Shown piece after piece: positions 45,007 through 57,644 of a stretch of DNA of 64,000 nt (position 1 is the stretch's first letter; each line of letters starts with the position of its first letter). The stretch is taken from the NCBI GenBank assembly GCA_016859345.1, contig CM029121.1, positions 28,278,527 through 28,342,526 on the forward strand. The letters run 5' to 3'. The DNA is from Istiophorus platypterus. Taxonomy: Eukaryota > Chordata > Actinopteri > Istiophoriformes > Istiophoridae. Below the pieces are notes generated by a model. The model ran no database searches. It worked only from the letters and a program-made list of their open reading frames with translations, and was not told the origin of the DNA. The translations under genes and the position numbers were made by a program.

Positions 45007-45009
45007 TCG

Positions 45010-47320
45010 CTGGCTTCACCTCCTGCTGCTGATGGACAGAATCTCCGGCCGGATCTTTATCATATTGACGCTTGGTGCCGCCTCCGCCCGGCAGGCCAGA
45101 CCACCAGACCACCAGACGGCGATTCTCACCCCCCGAATCTGCGCCTCCTGCTGTGAGTCACAAGAAAAACCTGAATGATGAAAACCCCCCCGCCAGCGTC
45201 GGAAATGTGCTCGCCGCTCTTGTCCCGCCCTCCAGCAATGAGACGAGGCACCGTCGACCTTTTGATCATTATGGGCCCCATTTTTTTTTTTTTTTGCTTT
45301 GACTCATGAAAGAGAGGGAAACATTTTGGCTGCGATCAGAAACTGAGGCAGAGAGAAAGAGAGAGAGAGGATTTCTAAAAAAAACAAAAGAAACAGAACC
45401 CTGTAGCATTTCTACAAACATAAAAACGGCTTTAGCAGCGTGACAGAAGGTTGAGGGGGTTTCTGTCAGCACAGGTTCATTTTGCACCGACAGGACTCTT
45501 TTTGTCCCCTGTAAGGCGTTAGGGACCCGGCACTGACTAAGAACCGACTCAGGCTCACGAGCCAGAAACCGAGTCGCCAAACAGAAGTTTACTGGTCGAG
45601 GTTTGACCAGAACAAGTCACCAGGTGTCCAGGGGAAGAGCAGCTGTTGTCACTCTGACAACAGAGTGTCAGCATTTAATCAATCAGTTAATCAATCCATC
45701 AGGTTTGTTGTGATTTTACAGAGCAGAGCCAGTAAAACCACATTTGAGAGTCATTAACCGGCCTCTACTACTTTTGCTTTTTCAGTGTCACATAATTGAA
45801 TTCAAACAGGAAACGAAACCAAAGGGGCAGGCAGCGCACCTGGACTGGGGAATGTGTGTGTATATTATATATGACTAAGAGGAAGCAGGTGTATAGACAG
45901 GTAATGAGCTAAGGCAGGAAATGAATGAAGAAGTTGGATGGAACTGGAGATAAAACAGATGACACCACAAACTCGATTTTACAGAAAAGGAAAAAAGAAC
46001 CAAATATCACATTTTCAAAAGCTTCTACAGACATTGTGTCAGTGATTCAAGATAAATGGGATTATTATTATTATTATTATTTTTAACATCCACCTGAACA
46101 TCCGATGGACTCCAACAGCTCCACCCTCCGATAGAAGGACTGAGGCTGCTGTTGTAATTTCCCAGATACATTTCATTTCACTGACTGAATCAATGCCTCC
46201 GTTATCGGTTCCTCTTTTATCTACCCCACGTAGCCCCCCATGGATTCTCATATTCTCATTAATGTTCTTTTTTTTAAACTTTTCTTTGTATGTTCTGCTT
46301 TGTAAAACAAGTTCCGCTGATGCCACATCTGAATATACACGAGAGGAGGACGCCCCCCCCCGGCCGTCGCTGCTGCCCTGCTGAATTGATCAGGTGAACC
46401 AGGTGGACGTGGAGATAACTGAATGAAGAGGCAGCGTCGCCTCCTTATCACAGCCGACGCAGACGCCTGAACTCGGAGCAGCTTCTCGCTCACCTTCTCT
46501 TCATCCGATTAAATAAGAAAAGAAAAACGGGCGACGGGACTCAGAACCTCCATCAGGTTTTAAATCGATGGAAGACAATGCATCAGTTTGTCTGCCCAGA
46601 TGTTCATCACTGATTCGTCAGAGGTCAGAGGTTAAAGTTTGGACGTACGCCATCACTTTGAGCCGCTCAGGGAAACTTTGTCTAATCAAAGTTCGGCCAC
46701 TTCTCAGGATTTTTCCCGGGATTTTTTTTTTACTACATCGGGGTTAAAATCTACCTTGGAAAGTCTGTGAATCTGGCTCAGTCGGATCTTACAATGACTT
46801 TACACCAAGGTCACCTCAGGTTATGTCGCAGATGTCTGAGGAAAATGCTCCTTTTTTATTATCTTCTCCTTTCCCCATCACTTCCTTCCTTTACTATTTG
46901 CATTTAACTTCAGGAGTTAATTTTAAGTCCTGCTCCTTTAAGTCCTGAAAAACACTAATTCTACCTACATCCTACTTTATGTCGATATGAGGAGCCTACT
47001 TGACTTTTACAACTATCACATGAAGGCATCACCATTTCATGTGATTCTTCATCTGTTTCCGTTAACTACCTGTGTATAAATGCTGAATATTTAAGAGGAA
47101 GTGACTGAAGACCGACTGGGAATCAGTGTGTTGACCGGTGAGGTGAAGCCGTCCTCAGCTGTCAGTCCACTGGAGCAGATCACCGCTACTCTATTACTTC
47201 CATCAGCCTTTAGAGCATTTTCTCTCGTTAACTACGCCACCGTCTCAGCCTGTCACCGAAGTTTTTACACTTCATCCTGAAGGGAACATGAATCTCTGAA
47301 CCACAATTCATACGGCAATT
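45010..47320. other. intergenic stretch without a recognised gene
   Basis: Short ATT tract at 46062-46083; T-run at 45282-45294. No coding region supported. Confidence 0.55.
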
Positions 47321-47321
47321 C

Positions 47322-47545
47322 AGATAAATATCAACCTCATGGTGGAGCTAGAGAGAGAGAGAGACCAAAGTCATTAAGCATTTATCCTCCGGGGACCATG
47401 AATATTGGTACAAAACCTTGTGACAGTTGATTGAGTAGATGTTGAGATATGAAAAAGTCACTTATCATATCACGGTCAGTAGAATTCATCCTCTGGGGAG
47501 CATGAATGTCTTTACAAAATTGCACCGTATTCCCATCCAGTAGCT
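47322..47545. repeat. dispersed fish repeat
   Basis: Carries TCCTCCGGGGACCATGAATA and ATCCTCTGGGGAGCATGAAT, two internal units of the family described at 14505-14765. Confidence 0.55.
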
Positions 47546-47559
47546 GTGTTGGCTGTGTT

Positions 47560-50500
47560 TGATACAGGTGATCACAGGGTTTCATGACACCCACAAACAA
47601 CAGGTGTCAAATAAAATAATACAGAACCCAAAAGCAGACAGGGAATCAAAAAATGTTCGGCTAAAACCTCAGAGGCAGCTTTTACTACAACAGCAGAAAA
47701 AATAAAGTGATGCTGGACAAACACTGAAATTGGCGAATGATAGAGAGAAAGAGAATAAAAGGGATTTGACAGGAAGAGAATTCCCAGAAGAGTTTGCGCT
47801 CGGGCTCCCACTGATCTGAGGTCTGTGAATCCGCCACTGCTCCTCCAGAACACCGAGCGGACAGAAGCCCTGTAAGGACTCTTGTCTCTGACCTCCTGCC
47901 GGTCCGGGGACGTGCCCGAAGGCCCCAGGCCACGGATCTGGGGTAATGTGGGACATGTCCATCGACTTCATAAAAGTTGTAATACTTCATTATTTAATGT
48001 TTTCTTTGGATTCTCAGATAGCAACGTCCCTGTATATCAGATTTATTCTGCTTGTGAGCTTCTGTTCTATTTGTTCTATTCTTTAGAACGTGTTGTAGAC
48101 ATGGAAAATTGCCAATGATGTGCAATGGACTGGAGAGAACTCGTTACTTCCTCTGAGAACGGTGTGATTGTGGTTCAGCCTCAGGTCTTAAGGATCGGTT
48201 TCATGGGAATTTGATATTTCTGTTCACCAAGAATTTATCTTTATTTTATTGTTACTGAAAAACTCCCATCACTGGTTCCCAGGTGGTTTGATCAATATTT
48301 CTGTTACGTATTGACCAGCAAGTCGAAACCTTTTAAATAAAACAGGGAAAAGACTCAGACTCTCACATCCGAAGAGCCGGAATCGATGAATGTTTAACAT
48401 GTTCACTTGATGATTTACCCCGATGTCAATTATTAATAAAGTAACATGGACGTCTTGTCCATCTGCTGAGAAGGAACATGCCTGACGCTCAGATGTTGAT
48501 CGCACCTGTAACTGACTGTGAACTACAGATGTTAGTGTCTAATCAAAAGACCATGAAAGCATCAGAATCAATCAGAACCAGACCCAGACCCAGAACCAGA
48601 ATCTATGGTTAATCAATCAGAATGGGCACCGAATGCAGCGGCAGCAGCAGCAGCAGCCGTGGGGCGTTCACTTACTTCTGTATGTAATGAAAGGCATTCG
48701 AGTAGCAATGCAACTTATGCTTCGGCATTGAAGCTTCACCATAGCCCAACAAGCACGTCCTGAAAAATGTAACCTCACGAAATGTAACCTTCCTCCTCCT
48801 TCGCCGTCAGACAGACGGGAAGCCGATGCCTAAAGGTCAGAGCATCAGTTAAAAGGTTAATTGGCCACAAATTCACCACAGTTCCCTACATATTTACATG
48901 CTGAGACCTGAATGAGGAGCAGAGGCCTGGACAACAAACCCAGGACAGAGATGCTAAAACATGGCCCTTTATTGGTCTTATCGACCAATCAATGCGCTTT
49001 GCTCTACATGACTCATTCAACCGCTCATACACACACGTACAGCGCTTTTCTACACACACACACACACACACACACACTAATCTGGGTCTTGATCTGGAAT
49101 TAAATTGACCTTTAACGCCTCATTTTCTCATGTGGATGACTGACGAGCTTCTAAGATTTCGCTTTAGTCCTTTTTTGCCAGTTTTCAATCTGTACTTAAC
49201 ATAAATGCTGAGCGTGTGGACGCTGTGATCGATTCATCTTTAATGGGGGGGTGTCTGCACATGGGACCAATAACTGCTTCAGATGCTCTCATCCCCAAAC
49301 GAATCCACTGCTTCCATTGCTGTGATGTTAATTCTGCAGGAGGAGGGAAACCGTCCTCCTGCTGAGTCTGTGCCCCCCCAGACCTCAAGGCCCAGAGGAT
49401 CAAAGTGGTAATGAATTATGGGAATTAAGGGTCAATGTGGCATTTGTAGCTTGAAAAGGGACAATGTTTATGTGATAAAGCGACTGTTTTTGTTTCAGGT
49501 TGGATCAGACGGTGTGAGATCTCACTACAGGAGGAACGTCAGAGGAAAAAAGGTCAAACTCAGCATGGAGAAACTAGACCATGAAAAGGACGGAATTCAT
49601 TTCCAGACTCGGGAAACAACCTTTGATGTATTTTCCTTTTCTTAACAGGAACGACTGATCAAAAGGCAGTTTGATGAAAAAGAATGAAAAGAAAACGGCA
49701 AGAAATCGCTGCATGATGGCATCTCCCTGCTGTGGGGGTCTAGGAGGATGGGTTCCTCGACATCAGGGGGGGGCCTCTTTTCCCTGATAAACCCGGTCTC
49801 GGGCCACACTGAGCCAAGGCGGGCGGATAACGAGGGTGTTCAGGAGTCCAGAGGCCATCTCTGTCCTGACCCCAGTTTCAGTCAGGGGCTGCGTTGAATC
49901 CATTTCTCATGGTCCTGCATCAGGGCCAGGATGGGGGGGTCAGGTGTACCCCCCGCCACCAAGCAGCTGATGAGAAAAAGGAAAAAGGTCACAGAACATA
50001 TGTAATGACATAGCTGCCGGACCCGGCTCAGACTCCCTGAGGGTCTGGGGTCCTGGACTGACCCGGGCCACGTGGCCTCGGCGCCGGTGACCATGCAGTG
50101 ATGGTCACGGTATCGTGACGCTATTCTGGTGCTGTTTATTGCTTTTTTTTTAGCAACGTGTGGGAACAGATTTTTTTGACGGCATCTGGGAGTGGCGTGA
50201 CAACCCGTTTCTTCCTCCTCCTCCTCCTCCTGGAGCTGGAGTCGAAAGGGCGACGGAGAGGAAGAGGCTCTGATCTTTTTACAGGTTTAATCCCATCCTG
50301 AGAGCGGCCGCAATTAAATTAACAAGGGAGAGAAATCAGACCCCCCCCCCCCCCCCAGCTTTACCCCCCATCTTTACCCCCCCATTTGAGCCCTGCTAAC
50401 TCTCTTTCCATCGCCTAACTGACTGAAGCTGATGTGACACATCTGTTTTAGAGACGATCCTCAACCTGATGTTCTACCAGCTCTACTTCTACTTGTGCTT

Positions 50501-52080
50501 CTGAATAGTAGAACGGAGACCGAACTGGGGCAGGAGACTGATCGTTTCACTGTCAAACAAGGAACTGATGATGATGATTCCATTAATCATCTGGCCTGAG
50601 GTTGACGACTCATCCCGTCTTCATGAATATTAATTAGCAGAGGCGGCAGCTGCGATGCTCCTTATCTTTATTTTCTCTTCAAACTCCTTTATCCCTGAAT
50701 ATGAGGCTGCTGCCTTTTGGAACAAAGAGCAAGCGGCTTCGTTTCCTGCTCCGTGAAACGTCTCTGCTGTTTCGTGCTGCTCCGGCCTGAAACTAAACTC
50801 TCAGTAAATTAAATTTTCCTCCTTTCAACGTCCATGTCGGCTCAGACAACGGGAAAATGTACCGGTTTGTGTGACTCTTTCTCGACCAGGACCTGGATCC
50901 ATCAGCAAGATCTCAGATTCACTCCTAGGAGTTAAAATAAGAATAGAAAATAACCGTTACTGTCAATTTTACATTCTTATGAATATTCCCTTTGTCATGA
51001 ATATTCTGCTCGTGAATCTTTCATGACATCACCTGTGATGAGGTGATGAAGTGGTTCCAGCGTGACGTCTGCACGCTGACAAAATTATCTGAGTACAGCA
51101 GTCGCTGGGAAATAAAACCAAATAAAACAGGAGACAGAAAAAGAAGGTGTCACTTGTATGGGAAGTTGCTGCAAACATGTTCCACCTGAGCTGAACTTCC
51201 TTTCACTGACACTGGTTGATTTTTAATCTCCTGCTTCATCCTGATCTTTTCAGCAAGTGAAACTGTTTAAGTTCATCGTTTTTGTGTTGGTTTCTCTCAC
51301 ATTTTCTCTTTTTAATGCGTTAAACCAGCCCAGTTCTCGTTGTCTAGACAGGAGGAACAGGAGCAGGTGTGTGTGGTTGTTGCCTCATAGGACAGATGTG
51401 CTCTCCAGCTGTGGGGACATGTGTCCCAGCATGTCCCTCATGTGTGTCTGGAAAAGAAGAACAGGGAAAAGTAAGTCAGGCCTTAATTCATGAACCAATG
51501 TTTCATTTTGTTCCTAGGCTCTGCCCCCCCCCCCGGACTAACAACAGTCACCGACCCCCAGCCCCGATGAGGATTAAAGTCACTGCCCCCCCCAGTGGGA
51601 TTTTCTGACAGGGAATGGTCCTGTTGGCTGCACACGGGGCCGTGTCATAGATCCAGAGGCACAAGACTCTGCATGTGAGTGGTCAGCCCCCCCCCACCGC
51701 TGCTTTTCTGAAGATGACAACCTAGTTTCCTGAATCCTGAGGAGGTGGACGGCTTCATGCCCCCCCCCCCCCCGACAGATCAGTGGGGAGCCCAGAGTCA
51801 TTTCTGTCTACACCAGCCAGAAACATCCCACATCAGCGCAGTGTTATGTAAATGGAAGATCCAGTGTTAAAGCCTTTTACTAAAGATTAGCGACTCTGTA
51901 AATAGCTTCTAATCTCGGATTATGACTTTTCCCTGCTTCATTTTATCATTGGTCCCACGTCCAGACCCCCCCCCCCCCACCGATCGCACTGTATCGAATA
52001 CACAAGCAAACATGTAACTGTAACATTGGAAAATAAAATAAACCCACTTACCCCCACATCCACTCAATCTTAACAGCCTG
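47560..52080. other. intergenic stretch without a recognised gene
   Basis: Contains a CA repeat (49051-49077), a short CAG run near 48642-48657 and several C homopolymers (50341-50356, 51524-51534, 51760-51773, 51966-51978). No coding region supported. Confidence 0.55.
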
Positions 52081-52089
52081 TGCATGTGC

Positions 52090-52091
<2 letters not shown>

Positions 52092-52132
<41 letters not shown>

Positions 52133-52171
52133 TGTGTGTGTGTGCGCATGTGTGTGTGTTTGTGTGTGTTG
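52092..52171. repeat. GT microsatellite
   Basis: GT repeat with TTTG and GCGCATG interruptions. Confidence 0.95.
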
Positions 52172-52179
52172 GCCACCTG

Positions 52180-55100
52180 AAGAGGAAATGACGTCCCCTT
52201 CACCTGATCCTTCCCTGGAGGAGGTAAAACATTCCCCCCGTTTTGCATTAATTTCTCTGATGTCATCGGCCGGTGCCGGATGAGATTAACACGAAGCCTC
52301 TTTTTCTTTTTTTTTCTTTTTTTTGCTGTGGTTTCTAATGAACATGTCGGCTGGATTAACATCACGTCTATTTAACTCTGACTGAATCAGACTGGTCGTG
52401 GAATGATGGACGCTGAATGGTTAAGACTCGGATCTGGTAGACGACCTCAGAGGTTTCTTCAGGTTCCTTCTGCTCACTGCTGGGGGGGGGGGGGGTCACT
52501 GGGCTTGATAAGGTTGGACATGATGTGAATCAGGGCAGAGGCAGCATACTCAGATGTTTTTTGACTTGTTCCCGTTTGTTTCTTAGCAACAGAAAATAGA
52601 AAAATAGAAATAATGAAGAAATCTGAAAAACAAAAATCTGTTTCATACTGGTCATAATGTAAAGAAAAAAAACGAGACAAAACAAATGTGAAAATGTGAA
52701 TTTATCAGCCAAAAACAGACGAGACGGCGACAAAAGGGGAAACGATGTGAGACAAGGACACAATGTCACATCTGGACTAAGGCTGATCACACTCAATACA
52801 GTCACTGTAGAGAAACGTGTTCCCGAAGTTTACTCTCTATAGAATAACACGAGTTTTTATCAGGAATTAAAAGAAAAAGCTATGTGATTTTAACAAAGCG
52901 GAAAGTGACTTTATTAGCTCGGGAAAAAAACAAAAACTATGAGCAGCACAGGTAACAACGCCAACGTAGGTGGGTTTGGTCCAAATCCACAAAACTCCCC
53001 AACACTCTGGTCTAAAGTCACTGTGTGGACTCTCTGGTTCTAAACTCTGGATCCCAGCTAAAACAAAATGGAACAAAGAACGATATTCAGTTGTTTTCAA
53101 AAAATAATTACCAGCCTTATCTCAACACAAAGTTTAAAGCCTTTCTGTTTCGAGGCTGGATTTTTAGTCATGAATGTAATCACAAATGTTAATGAGGTTT
53201 GGTTCATGTCTGGAGCAAAGTCCCAGGAGTTTGGATATGATTTTAATTTGTCACTTATCTCCTGAAGAGGAGTTTAGTTCCTTCGGCAACATCACCAGGC
53301 TACAGAGAAGGTGAAGAAAGCGTTTCTCATTTACCCGGAGCTGACACCTGTGCTGCCAAGTTTAAACATGTTTGAATACGATGCCGCCTATTGTTTCAGC
53401 CCGAGTCACGTTCAGGATCAATTTCCTGTCATTTCGCACGGATCAAGATGGCGGCTCGTCATCTTAAATGTCACCGCTGTGCAGGAGGCGGCCGTTTCGT
53501 CCCCCGCAGATTTTAAATCGCCTGACTGAGGTGAGTTTGTCGATGCGGGAGCTCCTAAACAAGGCTCAGCATTTGCAGGAGGTGATTTGTGTGTGTGTTC
53601 GTCCGTCGGTGTGTGTCAGGATTATAGATATGACGCATGATAAAGATGTGAGTGTAACAGAAACTCAGCAAACTCTTGCACAACAAAGGGTTATGTAGAT
53701 GAAAGCAGACCTGCCATCTCAAGTCATGACAGTCCTGTAAAACTACTATGATAAATTGAGTTGACTGAGATGTTCCCTGTGTAGTGAGTCACTTTTAACC
53801 AGTGATTCTAAGTTGAAAGCTGAAACTGGGAACCCGTCCTGATCGAATCCACAACACAAAACCTGATGTTTGAGTCTGAACAAAAAAAGGAGGTTTCATT
53901 TGTGCCTCTTTCCTCTGTCAGAACAAACCGTTAGCGGTGGTCGTCCTCCTTTGAACACATGCTGTGTAAAAGGAGATTGAATCCTCTCCAAGTGCTTTAT
54001 ATGTATCGTCATAAACAGGCGTTCAGACAACTCGCTACGCTGAGCTCGACCGCCTCGTCATCTACATCTACAGGTGATTTTAACGCAAAGATAACGAGGA
54101 CGATGGGATGTTGACGGCGCCTTTGATCCGATCCGGTCCCGCTTTGGAAGAGGACACACTCTCCACATCTAGTTACCGCCGAGGCCATTAACATTTCAAA
54201 ATGCTGCCGCATTTGATGTCGCTCCATCGGATCATTAGCTGTAGGGGTTTTTTTCTCTGATCCATCTCTTGCACCAAAAACACAACTTCAATCTGAAAAA
54301 AAGGTCCGTTAATGGGAATATGGGGACGCTCTTTTATGGATGACACGGAATAAACTGTCACAGCTTCAAACCATGTTATTGTTATTCTGGATACCTTCAG
54401 TGCTAAAATTTTAAATGTCATCGATACCATTGCTCCTGCTTAGGTTAAACTGATCACTAGTGAGCTGAAGCCAGCCCCCCCAGGAGAAACCCTTGGGGCC
54501 GGAGGGCAGTGCAAAAAATGCCATAAATCAAACCTCGAGATCAGTAAAAATCACACGTTGACACCCTGAGCCTGAAAGCTTTCCGGGCCATGATTTTTCT
54601 CTAATAATCAGCAAGGAGAGCGACAGTTTGGCCGTCTTGTTTTCCTACCGGCCATTCAGCTCCGATGTCCCATGAACCAGTGCAGCGGGTTCAAATCCTT
54701 CTTTGACGACAAGATTCGAGGCTTCGGGGGTTTCAGCAATGACGAACAAGAAAAGCACAAGTCCTCCAGGGTTTCGTTTACAGCCAAGTTTTGCCCTAAA
54801 ACAGCATTGGGATCGAACATCTGGCCAAACAAGGTTATTTATGAGCATCGTGGCCTTTGCAGCGAACACTGTATCTATCAGAAGTATCAGGTAGTTTACA
54901 TACATGTTGTTTCAGCTGAAAAGACACGGTTTAGTGCAGCCGACACGACAGGATATCGGGGCGCACTGTCATTCTCCTGAAATGTGGATATCTGTGGATT
55001 TTTTTTGTGTTATATATGAAAGATATCAAGAAAAATATATATTAGAAATTGTGTCTGCCTTTTGTTTCAATTTTTTTTGAAATTTGTTTCAAACTTCTCC

Positions 55101-55440
55101 AACGTCTGGTTTGATGGTTTTATTAAAACCTCGTCCACTAAATCTTTTTTTTCCAAACCTGCAGCCATTGGAAAAATGAGAAATTCTTCATCTCTAACCG
55201 TGGCCTGACTAAGAAACAATCACCATCCTTATAAAAACATATTATTGACACACTCATCCCTTCTCCTTGGCCTGAGGAGGCTGCGGAGGTGGAAACATCA
55301 AAATAAAAAAACACTGTAATTTCCCTGAGAACCACTGGTTCCCCTTTAATGGACGAGGCCTCAATAAGTGGAGCTGCAGTGAGTCCATGCTGAATCACAG
55401 CAAAGCGAAATCAAGATAGTTCCAGCCTGTGGAATGGTGC
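52180..55440. other. intergenic stretch without a recognised gene
   Basis: G14 homopolymer at 52482-52495. At 53445 a YY1-type AAGATGGCGGC box is followed 86 bp later by a strong splice-donor-like GAGGTGAGT (see findings). No coding gene supported. Confidence 0.5.
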
Positions 55441-55460
55441 CTGTCGATTAAAGCTGCTGG

Positions 55461-55563
55461 ACGGACGGATGGACGGATGGATGGATGATGGATGGATGGT
55501 GGACGGATGATGGACAGATGGACGGATGGATGATGGATGGATGATGGATGGATGATGGATGGA
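55461..55563. repeat. GGAT/GGAC tetranucleotide minisatellite
   Basis: Tandem GGAC and GGAT units with GATGGATGAT variants, about 100 bp. Confidence 0.95.
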
Positions 55564-55737
55564 GGATTCCTGTGGGACCTAACCAGGTCAACCCCGTGAG
55601 ATCAGAACGTCGGGGGGGCTGAGCTAGTCCTGCTGACAGCTCGGAAACTGATTAAAGTTCCCTCTGATCTGATTGGCTGATGAGGAGGAAGTTCAAGGGT
55701 CATGGGGGGAAATTCACAAACTGTCCAGCAGTAAATG

Positions 55738-55905
55738 AAGTAATTATTGTTACTCCACCTTCACCTGCTGCAAGATTAATGTGATGAACATTTTAATGCA
55801 TCAGTGATTCATTTACAATAAAATACATCAAGCTAAAATCGATCATTGTACATGACAAGTACTTTTAGTATTTGCTACTTTGAATTTATTTTGATGCTGA
55901 TATTC
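55738..55905. mobile_element. hAT-like fragment
   Basis: GACAAGTACTTTTAGTATTT and TTATTTTGATGCTGATATTC match the interior of the hAT-like family listed at 440-865. Confidence 0.45.
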
Positions 55906-56016
55906 ATGTGAATCTCTCTTTTCCCTGCTCGTTAATGCATGACTCATGCTTTAATCCAGTCAAATGTGACTTGGAGCTGCTATACATCCATATATCCATA
56001 TATATATATATATATA

Positions 56017-56041
56017 TGCACACACACACACACACACACAT
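56017..56041. repeat. CA microsatellite following an AT tract
   Basis: A TA tract at about 55997-56017 is followed by 12 CA units. Confidence 0.95.
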
Positions 56042-56603
56042 CGGCTCTCGTGCTATAGAGCTGTAGCTGATTCTGGGCTGCGGTGGCCAGCGGAGCGTTA
56101 ACATGGCGGATAATCATTTGGCAAGAGCTTTGATTCTGAATCTCTGGTGAACTGACAGTTTGACTTGATCACAGCTCCTGGTGCCACGATTCAAACTGGA
56201 GTCGCTTGAGTCAAAACTGCTTCTCAATTCAATACGTTGAAAAGGGGCATTTTTTTTCAGGCTCTTACTCCAAAACCACCCACTCGTGTCTTTTAGTCCA
56301 ATGAATTCCAGTCTGAAACAAATCTGCCATTTTAGATAAATTGTCTCAGTGAAGGCCGTTGTCACTGGGAGAGCGAGCGGAGAACAGATATGAGTCGGCT
56401 GCATTGGTTCTGCTCAGAAATCTCGTTCCAGCTCGAGTGTGTGTGATGAGTGAGGTGGCGACGTCTGTCTGATGGACAGAGGACACACACTCCGCCCAGA
56501 GAGGAGTGAACTCCACACTGCACACACACCTGCTGCAGACACACTATAATCACACACAACGAAACACTTGAATATAGCTCCATGTCATCACAGGCGTTAT
56601 CTA

Positions 56604-56730
56604 AGGGCACTTTTCATATAGAGCAGGTCTAGACCAGACTCTTTATAGTTGTTATTTACAGAGACGCAACATTTCCCCCATGAGCAAGAAGAACTCCCTT
56701 TAACAGGTAGAAAGGTTGGACAGAACCTGG
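56604..56730 (-). mobile_element. L2-like LINE 3' region, minus orientation
   Basis: The reverse complement contains TTTCTACCTGTTAAAGGGAG, GGGGGAAATGTTGCGTCTC and CTAGACCTGCTCTATATGAA. Same family as 42040-42215, inverted. Confidence 0.65.
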
Positions 56731-57374
56731 TTAATGTAAAGCTGCCAAAGAGCTATGATTTAAAGAATAAAAAGAAAATGCCCACATTGATCAGCCACAT
56801 TGATAAAACACACACACCACAGGATACTGGCGTTCAATTAGATTTGATGTATTTCTTACATCAGTGTCTGAAATGACTCCGACTTTAAGTTCAGCTGCTT
56901 CCAGACGAGCTCAGGACTCTTCGTGTGTCTGTCTCTCGTCTCACTGGAAATGTTTTTTGTTCTTAACGCTGCCATGAAAAAAGAAAATCTGTTCTCACTG
57001 AGACGACCAGAACAAGTAAAGTTCTCTTCATGTCATTCTCCCGTTCCCTCTTGTCATCGGCCCAGGCTTGGGTGGGACCTGTAACACGGCTCCAGGCTCT
57101 GACAATTCAGACACTGGGTGGAAACGGACCCGTGGTCCCCCCCCGGAGGCAGCCCAGCGCCGAGCCTTGTCGATGGGCCGCCGCTCGGCTCCTTGCTGAG
57201 GAATCTGTTTGATTCCTAGAAAAGAATGTCAAAAGGATGAATTATTTGTGCCCTTATTACACTGTGGAAGGCAATTGGGACGTTCTGCGGTTCTTCTAAA
57301 GATTCAGTCATGATTTTTCCCTCTTTTTTCCCTCTTTTCCCTCTTTTCCCTCTTTTTCCTGGTTCCATTGGGTG

Positions 57375-57640
57375 TAACACCAGCGGTGGAGGAAAATATT
57401 TAGATCTTAACTTAAGTAAAAGTAGCAACAGTCCATCCTCCACTTTGCTCAAGATTGACACGTCTCAACAACCGTTGGATGGACTGTGATGAGATGTGCT
57501 GCAGATGTTCATGGTCCCCACAGGATGAGCCAGAATGGCTCTGCTGATCCTCGGACTTCTCTGGAAACGTCATCAGGTCAACATTGTATTTTTCTAGTAC
57601 TTTGCTTTATGACCAAACACCTTCAGAACAATGAAGCTGG
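57375..57640. mobile_element. hAT-like terminus followed by a dispersed fish repeat
   Basis: AGCGGTGGAGGAAAATATTT and CTTAACTTAAGTAAAAGTAG resemble the terminal CAGTGGTGGAAG-type end of the hAT-like family. From about 57455, TCATGGTCCCCACAGGATGA and TTATGACCAAACACCTTCAG belong to the family at 14505-14765. Confidence 0.5.
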
Positions 57641-57644
57641 TTCT

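Noticed and set aside
49882..50094. 70-codon minus-strand frame with a hydrophobic core
   Set aside because: Considered as an exon, but it lacks flanking splice sites in phase and has no recognisable similarity.
51257..51493. Hydrophobic N-terminus with Cys, secreted-peptide-like frame
   Set aside because: No family resemblance, no convincing splice sites or second exon, and the Cys pattern does not recur; chance is the better explanation.
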